Shown piece after piece: positions 1-5,102 of a stretch of 5,102 nucleotides of DNA. The notes beneath the pieces are model-generated. The model had not been told where the DNA came from and made no database searches. It saw only the letters and a list, made by a program, of their open reading frames with translations. The stretch covers positions 1 through 5,102 of the forward strand of contig JAAZCB010000119.1 in NCBI GenBank assembly GCA_012513545.1, given 5' to 3'. This DNA is from Clostridiaceae bacterium. Its GTDB lineage: Bacteria; Bacillota_A; Clostridia; Acetivibrionales; Acetivibrionaceae. Position 1 is the first letter of the stretch. Each line of letters begins with the position of its first letter. A program made the position numbers and the translations under genes.

Positions 1-326
1 CAAAGGTATGCAGGGATATTACTGCCGGTGGGATAAAAGTTGTAATAGCTTCAATGGGAGAGAACGGCGCTGTTATAGCTTCAGAAGATAAGTGTTATCT
101 TGCTCGTGTACCTGAAATTAAGGCAGTAAATACCATAGGCTCAGGGGATTCGATGGTGGCCGGATTTGCGGCAGGTCTTAGCCGTCAATATTCCCTTGAA
201 GATTCATTTTTGCTTGCGTCAGCGTGTGCTGTAAATAATGCCCAATATGCAAAAATCGGTGTTGTGGACAAAATATCGGTTAAGGAACTGGTAAAAAAAA
301 TAAGTCTTGAGAGCATCAAGTTGTGA
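1..326 (+). CDS. fruK: PfkB-family sugar-phosphate kinase, C-terminal part (probable 1-phosphofructokinase)
   Basis: Only the last ~108 codons are in the window; the reading frame is open to the left edge (first whole codon at base 3), so the ATG at 54 is an internal Met and not the start. The family transfers phosphate from ATP to a sugar phosphate in the cytoplasm; FruK makes fructose-1,6-bisphosphate from fructose 1-phosphate after PTS uptake. The diagnostic element is VNTIGSGDSMVAGF, the PfkB signature 2, with the GSGD anion hole and catalytic-base Asp encoded at bases 147-149. The N-T before this motif and the SMVAGF after it are typical of the FruK/LacC branch rather than ribokinase. 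The upstream ASMGENGA matches the usual 'S-x-G-x-x-G-A' nucleotide-binding strand. The C-terminal helices look complete. Full-length relatives have about 305-315 residues, so roughly two thirds is missing. Tagatose-6-phosphate kinase (LacC) is the main alternative. A terminator hairpin overlaps the stop codon, so this is probably the last gene of its unit. Confidence 0.85.
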   Translation, partial: KVCRDITAGGIKVVIASMGENGAVIASEDKCYLARVPEIKAVNTIGSGDSMVAGFAAGLSRQYSLEDSFLLASACAVNNAQYAKIGVVDKISVKELVKKISLESIKL

Positions 327-339
327 TGCTTTATTTATT
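312..339 (+). terminator. Intrinsic terminator overlapping the stop codon of the sugar kinase gene
   Basis: A perfect 7-bp inverted repeat, AGCATCA (312-318) and TGATGCT (324-330), encloses the 5-base loop AGTTG. Two more outer pairs, one of them a G-U wobble, extend it to 9 bp. It is followed by the T-rich TTATTTATT. The TGA stop codon (324-326) is inside the 3' arm. The stem is moderately stable and the T-tract is interrupted by As, so termination may be incomplete. Position right at the gene end supports the call. Confidence 0.6.
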
Positions 340-403
340 GCTATGGTCTATTTTTTAGGCACGAATAATTTATACAAATTAGTTAAATAAATGTAATAAG
401 CTG

Positions 404-432
404 TTGAAATATGCATATTTAAAATATAGAAT
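404..432 (+). promoter_or_regulatory. Candidate distal sigma-A promoter
   Basis: TTGAAA (404-409, five of six bases of the -35 consensus) and TAGAAT (427-432, five of six of the -10 consensus) are separated by the ideal 17 bp. A start near base 439 would give a ~250-base leader to the gene at 691. The surrounding DNA is about 80% A+T, where such matches arise by chance, so this is only a candidate. Confidence 0.33.
407..420. repeat. 14-bp perfect palindrome within the distal candidate promoter
   Basis: AAATATGCATATTT is its own reverse complement. It starts in the -35 hexamer of the candidate promoter at 404-432 and fills much of the spacer, where a bound dimeric repressor would block RNA polymerase. 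The composition makes a chance palindrome of this size plausible, so an operator role is inference. Confidence 0.4.
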
Positions 433-459
433 AAATATAAGTATTTCTACTTAACTTAA

Positions 460-483
460 TTTGGATTTTGTCAAAAATCTAAA
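460..483. repeat. 10-bp inverted repeat (hairpin or operator)
   Basis: TTTGGATTTT-type left arm (460-469) pairs with the right arm AAAATCTAAA (474-483) around the 4-base loop GTCA; nine pairs are Watson-Crick and one is a G-U wobble. No run of T follows on either strand, so it does not look like an intrinsic terminator. It lies ~25 bases downstream of the start expected from the distal candidate promoter, so it could act as a leader hairpin or a protein-binding site. Confidence 0.4.
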
Positions 484-523
484 GATAATTCTTAAATATA
501 AAAACTTAAAATAAATTTGCAAT

Positions 524-536
524 TCTAGCTACTAGA
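524..536. repeat. Short palindrome TCTAG-CTA-CTAGA
   Basis: A 5-bp inverted repeat with a 3-bp centre. It contains CTAG twice, a tetranucleotide that is often scarce in bacterial genomes. It sits at the boundary between the very AT-rich DNA and the GC-richer block. A function is not shown by the sequence. Confidence 0.25.
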
Positions 537-553
537 CATACGAAAAAAAAACA

Positions 554-582
554 GGAAGAGGCACGGAAAGTAACCGGAAAAG
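554..582 (+). repeat. Three GGAA-type direct repeats with an 11-bp period
   Basis: GGAAG starts at 554, GGAAAG at 565 and GGAAAAG at 576, so each unit begins exactly 11 bp after the last. The second and third copies share a longer core, CGGAAA at 564 and 575. The array ends 12 bp before the -35 region of the promoter at 595-622, which puts all copies on nearly the same face of the helix upstream of RNA polymerase. This is the geometry of an activator site; OmpR/PhoB/PhoP-type response regulators are known to bind direct repeats with this period. The repeats are seen; the binding role is inferred. Confidence 0.45.
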
Positions 583-594
583 TCTGTACTATGC

Positions 595-622
595 TGAACA
601 ATTGGAATTAAAGTGGTATAAT
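595..622 (+). promoter_or_regulatory. Extended -10 promoter for the small membrane protein gene
   Basis: A perfect TATAAT (617-622) is preceded by TG at 614-615, giving the extended -10 motif TGGTATAAT. The -35 element is weak: TGAACA (595-600) matches four of six consensus positions at a 16-bp spacing. Extended -10 promoters need little from the -35, though a weak -35 also fits activator dependence, in line with the phased repeats just upstream. Transcription would begin near base 629 and leave a ~62-base leader before the ATG at 691. Confidence 0.55.
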
Positions 623-676
623 AGGGATAACTAGTTTAAATTTCTGAGATTTTTATTTTAAATATATAAGTCAGAT

Positions 677-680
677 AGGA
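677..680 (+). promoter_or_regulatory. Ribosome binding site for the gene at 691
   Basis: AGGA lies 10 bases before the ATG, a slightly long but workable spacing. An in-frame TAG at 676-678 closes the frame upstream, so the ATG at 691 is the first usable start in this frame. Confidence 0.5.
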
Positions 681-690
681 TGTTACAGAT

Positions 691-987
691 ATGAAAAAAA
701 AGTTGTGCATATCACTAGTAGTTATTACAATAGTATGGTATTTGTTTATTTTAACAATACTGGCATCTGTCGAAGGGTATTTGTTATCACTTATTATAAG
801 TTCGGCAGCGCTTTATGCAGTTATAAGAAGCATATTAACAGGTAAAAGTTCAACACTTCAATACGGTGAGGCAGATGTTAAAAAACAAGCATTAAAGTAT
901 TATTTACAATTGGGCATTTTTTTTGCTATGTATATTTTTTCACTGGCCTTTGCTTTACTATATAACTTACAGGAATTAAATAAATAA
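691..987 (+). CDS. Small three-segment membrane protein of unknown function
   Basis: I do not recognise this 98-residue protein as a member of a named family. It begins with MKKK and then shows three hydrophobic stretches, at about residues 5-25, 29-49 and 72-91. Between the second and third is a polar loop (about 50-70) with four Lys and single Glu and Asp residues. By the positive-inside rule the N-terminus and this loop should face the cytoplasm and the short C-terminal tail (NLQELNK) the outside. The first segment is too long and too hydrophobic, and lacks a cleavage-like site, to be a clear signal peptide. The start is fixed by AGGA ten bases upstream and a stop just before it. It appears to be transcribed alone from the extended -10 promoter at 595-622. 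It converges with the giant kinase gene, 26 bp away, which does not suggest a shared operon. Hydrophobic patterning and the promoter and RBS context make it a likely real gene; the role is unknown. Confidence 0.75.
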   Translation: MKKKLCISLVVITIVWYLFILTILASVEGYLLSLIISSAALYAVIRSILTGKSSTLQYGEADVKKQALKYYLQLGIFFAMYIFSLAFALLYNLQELNK

Positions 988-1013
988 CCCATCACGATTC
1001 CAATATTTTACTA

Positions 1014-4000
1014 TCAAGCAACACTAAATTCTATTATAAACTCAGTGCCTTTATTTGGAGAACTTTCACATGTAATGGTACCCTTTAGGGTTTGAGTTAC
1101 AAGATTAAATACGATATGCATTCCCAGGCCTGTCCCACTATGTCTATTGGTTGTAAAAAAGGGTTCAAATATTTTACTTTTTGTATCACTGTCCATACCT
1201 TTTCCATCATCTGAATATATTAGTTTAATATTGTCTTCATCTTTAATAACCTTTATTCTAATGTTTCCTTCGTCGTCTTCATCATAGGCATGCATTATTG
1301 AATTTATTATAAGATTTGTTATAATCTGTGAATATGCACCCGGATAACTTAATATTTCTATATCCTCATCACAGAAAACCTCTATTTTATGCTTGTATTT
1401 TTTAAGTTTTGGACTCAGACTTAATAGGATGTCATTGATATACTTTTTCAAAATAAAAGTTCTTTTATCTTCATTTGACATATCAGCTGAAACTCTCTTA
1501 AACCCGTTAATTAGTGATGCAGCCTTGTTGAGGTTCATAAACAACAATTCGATAGTTTCCATAGAGTCATTTAGATATTCTTCAAATTCAGATTTGGATA
1601 TATTATCGTCGTTGTAATTTTTTATTATACCTTCTGTTGTTCCCATCATATGTGATACTGCGGTTACAGCTACTCCCAAGGGGGTATTAATCTCATGCGC
1701 AACGCCTGCCACTAAATTACCTAACGAAGCCATCTTTTCAGATTGAACTAATTGCTTTTGAGTTTCTTTTATCTTTATAAGTGCCTGGCTTAATTGTGCT
1801 TTCTCAATCGAGATGGCAATCTGGGAGGATAACATTTTTATTACTTCGAGCTGCTTAATGCTAAAGGCATTTCCCGTAAGATTATTTTCCAGGTATATTA
1901 TACCCTTTAAATCACTTTGGTAAATTATTGGTGCACAAAGCACTGAACGTACATTCATGCTTTTTATATACTCATTATACTGATAGTGTTGATCTTTAAG
2001 TGCATCTTCTATAACTACATGCTCTTTTGTTCTGATTACGGCTTGTAATATTTCCAAACAGACATCCAATTTATCACTTATTGGAGTTGAGTCCATTATC
2101 TTAATTTCATTATTTTTGGATTTTATAGCTTCAACATAAAGATTATCATCAAAAACGTTTTTTAGTACTATAAAGCCATTTTGGGCACCGGCATTTTCAA
2201 TAACCGTTTCCAAAAGCACAGTTAAAAGCTTATCGAGTTTTATCTCGCTTGAAATTGCTTGTGATGCCTTCAGTATTGACATGAGATCCAGCTCAGATAC
2301 GCTTGTATGTAAGCTGTCACGTCTTAGTGAGGAGACTTTTTGATTGCTTAACTTGTTAAATATATCAGGATATTTCCTGTTCAATATATTAACTTTTTCT
2401 ATAGCTCCCCATTGTTCATACAAATAGCAGGCTTCTCTAGTATAGGCTGTACCAATTATTTCATACTCTCTTGAAAACCAGAATTCACCTATAATTTCAT
2501 TGATTAATGCTCTCAAGTTTATAAAGTCACCATTTCTTATCGAATCCAGTGATTTTTTATACAGATCTATAATTGTCTCAAGAGGACTATTTTGAACCCT
2601 TTTAATTTCAGCCAACACTATATAATATTTATGTGCAAAATTTTCCGGACAATTATCAGACCATGTCTTAAGCCTTAATAAGTTACTGTCTAACTTATTA
2701 AGTATTTCATCTCTTTTCTCTATAGGTTCGTGTTCATATTTTCTTATCAAAATAAAAGATTGGAACATATAATAATCAACAGTATTAAAAGTACCACTTA
2801 TTACCTGTATATATTGCTCTGTAATATCACACCACTTTTGAGCAGCCTCAAAGTTACCCAATATAAAATTAATCGTCAGGTTTATTTGACCAAATACAGA
2901 TAATAGATGTGGGTTTTGAGACCTCTCAAGCATTAAATTTTCATATTCGGAGTTATAGGGCAATTGCAGTTGATCTATAGCATAATGGATGTATTGGGTA
3001 TATGCTAATATTAGTGATGCGTTATTATCCGTTAAAAACTTTTCAGTATTTTTCAATTCATTTTTGCAGATATTTAAATTAAGGCCTGTATAAAAAATAA
3101 CGCTAAATCTGTTCCCGGCTGAAAATGTAGCATGAATAAGATCACCATTCTCAAGAGCAATATTCATAGCTAAATTATAGTATTCAAGGCTCTCGGAATA
3201 ATGAGACTTCCAGTGAGAAATAAAGCTTGCAAAAACATAGTATGTACCTGCCCTGACATCTTCTGCCTTCAATCTGTCAAGAAGAATAAAAGAAGCCCTG
3301 CCAAACTGGTAGCTTAGATCATATTTTCCAAATATGGAACCTTGGATGAGACCGAATTCAGCGAAAATTTTGCAGTACATATTTGTCACTCCACATTTTA
3401 CAGCCATTTCAAACATGATTAATTGAATCAGCATATACAGAGAGGTGCTATATTGAAAAGCGGCTCCTAAGGCTTGGGACAAAAGATTAACAGCAGTTAT
3501 TTGATTTATGTCTTCCATTACTGGCAGTGTATTAGCTAATTCTTCTGGAGATATGTACGTCAACTTTTCCTGCATTTTACATATTCCTTCATTGGCTTTC
3601 TGTTCAATTTCTTTCTGATCTGTTGGAAGGAATATATCAAATAGTTTAAGTGCCTCGCTTATTTCGCTTACAACTTTTTCCCACTTTTCACCCCTTAGAT
3701 AATGAATTCTTGTTCTTAATGAATATACTTTGGCTTTTTCTAAATTATCTGCAGCCAGATCAAACAAGACCTTGCAAAAATCCAACGCTGTATCAATATT
3801 TCCTGATAAGAGGTTTGATTCAGCATAGTTATATGATAATTCAAATAATATTCCTGGTAATTCACACGTTTCATTCTCCAGCAATAAACTTCTGCCAACA
3901 TTAAAATAATTAATTGCTATATCATAAGCACTATTACTATTTGCTCTTTTACCGGCTTTTTCATTTAATTGTGCCAATTCGAGGATTTCTTCCTTTTCAA

Positions 4001-5102
4001 AGATAACATCCCTTGCTGCATTAAGATGATTCACCAACTCAAAAATATTACTGTCAGAGTTGTTTTTTCTGTATGAACTCAATAAGATTTTACCAATTTT
4101 ATAATGAATTAATTTTTTGTCCTCCTCGGAAACAAGTGAGTAAATAACTTGCCGGATCCTATCATGCCCAAACTTAAATCCAATTTCCATATTGGATTGT
4201 AAGTATTGATCCTTATTTATATTTAAAAGTAACCTGTAATTATTATCAAGAGGTATAATCAATTCTTTTTCTATTGCTATCCAAACTGAGGTTGATGGGC
4301 TTTCCACTCTATCATTTATTTCGAATAGCGTTCTTAAATTAAAGTAATCTCCTATGCAGGAGGCCAATTTAATAGTATTTAGTGTTTCATCAGAGAGTGT
4401 GTATAAGTTTTTAATCAGAAAATCAATAACATTATCACTTATCTGCGCTTCTTCTATTTGTTTTAAATCCCATTCCCAGCTTAAGTTTTCTTCATTGAAC
4501 CTAAAAGCACCTGTTTCATACAGTGACTTGAGCAATTGGTTGGTAAAAAATGGATTTCCTTTTGTTTTCTGATAGATATAGTCGGTTAATGTTTTTGTGT
4601 CGTTGTGATTACATTTGAGGGTATCTGCTACCAATTCATTTACTGCTTCCTTATTTAAAGGTTCAAGAAATATACTCTTAAAAAAGTCATTATTTTCTGT
4701 TCTTGTTAATAACTCTTCGAGTATAGGCTTTAATGGGTTTTTTTCAGTTATTTCATTATTTCTGTATGCTCCGATTACAATCAAATTTTCCATTTCTGGT
4801 GACATTAGAAGATATTTTATAAGTTCTAATGAAGACAGGTCACTCCACTGTATATCATCCAGATATATTATTAGGGGAGTTTGTTTATTTGAAACCGCAT
4901 TTACAAAATCGCGAAAAACGAGATTAAACCTGTTTTTTTCTTCAGTTGGATTTAATTTGATTATATCTGGCAATTTTCCGGTGATCTGCTCTAAATCAGG
5001 AATAAGATCAGCTATTATTTTTGCATTTGCGCCTAATGTCTTTTTAAATCTATCTTTCCAGAATTCAAGACTATTTGCATCAGCAATCAGGTTTTTTATC
5101 AA
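1014..5102 (-). CDS. Giant hybrid signalling kinase: AAA ATPase - TPR-like - GAF - histidine kinase (5' end outside the window)
   Basis: At least 1,362 residues; the frame is open to the right edge. The leading TTG at 5100-5102 is an internal Leu, not a start, because the first residues already align with the middle of an ATPase module. Numbering from that codon: residues 1-~350 are the C-terminal part of an AAA_16-type predicted ATPase (COG3899 type), with Walker B LIIYLDD (77-83) followed by IQWSD, a GAYRNNE sensor-like motif (111-117) and KTKGNPFF (179-186). Residues ~350-930 are helical and TPR-like. A GAF domain spans ~950-1104, ending in the family-typical YLENNL and LSSQIAISIE. A short coiled coil (~1105-1122) leads to HisKA with MASLGNLVAGVAHEINTPLG; the phospho-acceptor is His1136 (1695-1697), and E1137/T1140 form the ExxT phosphatase motif. 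HATPase_c has the N-box (1259-1273), G1 DDGKGM (1298-1303), F-box IFEPFF (1311-1316) and G2 GTGLG (1323-1327), all intact. There is no membrane segment, so it should be cytosolic, and no receiver domain. By family precedent a P-loop and a Ser/Thr kinase domain should precede this, for roughly 1,700-1,800 residues in all. Signal and partner regulator are unknown. Confidence 0.9.
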   Translation of the reverse strand: MIKNLIADANSLEFWKDRFKKTLGANAKIIADLIPDLEQITGKLPDIIKLNPTEEKNRFNLVFRDFVNAVSNKQTPLIIYLDDIQWSDLSSLELIKYLLMSPEMENLIVIGAYRNNEITEKNPLKPILEELLTRTENNDFFKSIFLEPLNKEAVNELVADTLKCNHNDTKTLTDYIYQKTKGNPFFTNQLLKSLYETGAFRFNEENLSWEWDLKQIEEAQISDNVIDFLIKNLYTLSDETLNTIKLASCIGDYFNLRTLFEINDRVESPSTSVWIAIEKELIIPLDNNYRLLLNINKDQYLQSNMEIGFKFGHDRIRQVIYSLVSEEDKKLIHYKIGKILLSSYRKNNSDSNIFELVNHLNAARDVIFEKEEILELAQLNEKAGKRANSNSAYDIAINYFNVGRSLLLENETCELPGILFELSYNYAESNLLSGNIDTALDFCKVLFDLAADNLEKAKVYSLRTRIHYLRGEKWEKVVSEISEALKLFDIFLPTDQKEIEQKANEGICKMQEKLTYISPEELANTLPVMEDINQITAVNLLSQALGAAFQYSTSLYMLIQLIMFEMAVKCGVTNMYCKIFAEFGLIQGSIFGKYDLSYQFGRASFILLDRLKAEDVRAGTYYVFASFISHWKSHYSESLEYYNLAMNIALENGDLIHATFSAGNRFSVIFYTGLNLNICKNELKNTEKFLTDNNASLILAYTQYIHYAIDQLQLPYNSEYENLMLERSQNPHLLSVFGQINLTINFILGNFEAAQKWCDITEQYIQVISGTFNTVDYYMFQSFILIRKYEHEPIEKRDEILNKLDSNLLRLKTWSDNCPENFAHKYYIVLAEIKRVQNSPLETIIDLYKKSLDSIRNGDFINLRALINEIIGEFWFSREYEIIGTAYTREACYLYEQWGAIEKVNILNRKYPDIFNKLSNQKVSSLRRDSLHTSVSELDLMSILKASQAISSEIKLDKLLTVLLETVIENAGAQNGFIVLKNVFDDNLYVEAIKSKNNEIKIMDSTPISDKLDVCLEILQAVIRTKEHVVIEDALKDQHYQYNEYIKSMNVRSVLCAPIIYQSDLKGIIYLENNLTGNAFSIKQLEVIKMLSSQIAISIEKAQLSQALIKIKETQKQLVQSEKMASLGNLVAGVAHEINTPLGVAVTAVSHMMGTTEGIIKNYNDDNISKSEFEEYLNDSMETIELLFMNLNKAASLINGFKRVSADMSNEDKRTFILKKYINDILLSLSPKLKKYKHKIEVFCDEDIEILSYPGAYSQIITNLIINSIMHAYDEDDEGNIRIKVIKDEDNIKLIYSDDGKGMDSDTKSKIFEPFFTTNRHSGTGLGMHIVFNLVTQTLKGTITCESSPNKGTEFIIEFSVA

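Larger units (their letters stand above)
327..690. other. 364-bp intergenic region with clustered regulatory-type signals and no convincing gene
   Basis: No reading frame with a start and ribosome-binding site worth calling is visible on either strand. The left part is extremely AT-rich (35 G/C in bases 351-540, about 18%). Bases 551-600 are abruptly richer (23 G/C in 50, 46%). Inside lie a candidate promoter with a palindrome (404-432), a hairpin (460-483), a short palindrome (524-536), phased GGAA repeats (554-582) and an extended -10 promoter (595-622). The likely role is control of the small membrane protein gene at 691. I recognise no known riboswitch or structured RNA class. Confidence 0.6.

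Noticed and set aside
54..326. A separate 90-residue gene starting at the ATG at 54
   Set aside because: The frame is open upstream to base 3, and the encoded upstream residues (ITAGGIKVVIAS) continue the PfkB fold, so this Met is internal.
541..600. Minus-strand intrinsic terminator using the A-run at 543-550 (T-run on the minus strand)
   Set aside because: No adequate stem precedes the T-run on the minus strand, and no minus-strand gene ends here.
541..630. Riboswitch or known structured RNA in the GC-richer block
   Set aside because: Only weak stems (such as a 3-bp CGG/CCG) are visible, and the block is upstream of the best promoter, so it would not be in that transcript; no known class is matched.
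972..1001. Bidirectional terminator between the convergent genes
   Set aside because: Only a 5-bp stem with a 20-base loop and no T-run on either strand.
1393..1617. Plus-strand 74-residue frame
   Set aside because: It lies opposite the histidine kinase coding region, has no family resemblance, and is a shadow of the conserved minus-strand gene.
3650..3904. Plus-strand 84-residue frame
   Set aside because: Shadow frame opposite the TPR-like region; no ribosome binding site or recognisable domain.
4354..4572. Plus-strand 72-residue frame
   Set aside because: Shadow frame opposite the ATPase module; no support beyond being open.
5100..5102. TTG as the true start of the giant kinase
   Set aside because: The residues that follow already correspond to a point well past the P-loop of the ATPase module; the gene is cut by the window edge.

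Overview
The window reads as low-GC Firmicute DNA, most likely a clostridium. It is AT-rich, has strong purine-rich ribosome-binding-type sequence, and its protein families are typical of Clostridia. The genus is an inference; no rRNA or marker gene is present.

Layout. (1) Bases 1-326, plus strand: the last ~108 codons of a PfkB-family sugar-phosphate kinase, best read as 1-phosphofructokinase (FruK-like). A hairpin that overlaps its stop codon looks like an intrinsic terminator. (2) Bases 327-690: a 364-bp intergenic region with no convincing gene. It is about 18% GC over 351-540, then jumps to 46% GC over 551-600. It holds a candidate sigma-A promoter with a 14-bp palindrome in it, a 10-bp hairpin, a short palindrome, three GGAA repeats spaced exactly 11 bp apart, and a good extended -10 promoter. 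(3) Bases 691-987, plus strand: a 98-residue protein of unknown function with three predicted membrane segments. (4) Bases 1014-5102, minus strand: at least 1,362 codons of a very large soluble signalling protein, whose 5' end lies beyond the window. It has an AAA-type ATPase module (from just after the P-loop region), a long helical TPR-like region, a GAF domain, and a complete HisKA/HATPase_c histidine kinase. This order matches the 'Ser/Thr kinase - ATPase - GAF - histidine kinase' proteins known best from cyanobacteria (HstK family). The missing part should therefore hold the Walker A motif and probably a Ser/Thr kinase domain.

How they fit together. The sugar kinase appears to end its own transcription unit. 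The small membrane protein seems to be a single-gene unit driven from the intergenic region, and it converges with the giant kinase, leaving only 26 bp between the two stop codons and no clear terminator. Nothing in the sequence ties the three genes to one pathway. The most notable items are the giant hybrid kinase, which has no receiver domain or visible partner response regulator, and the phased repeat array in front of the small membrane protein gene.
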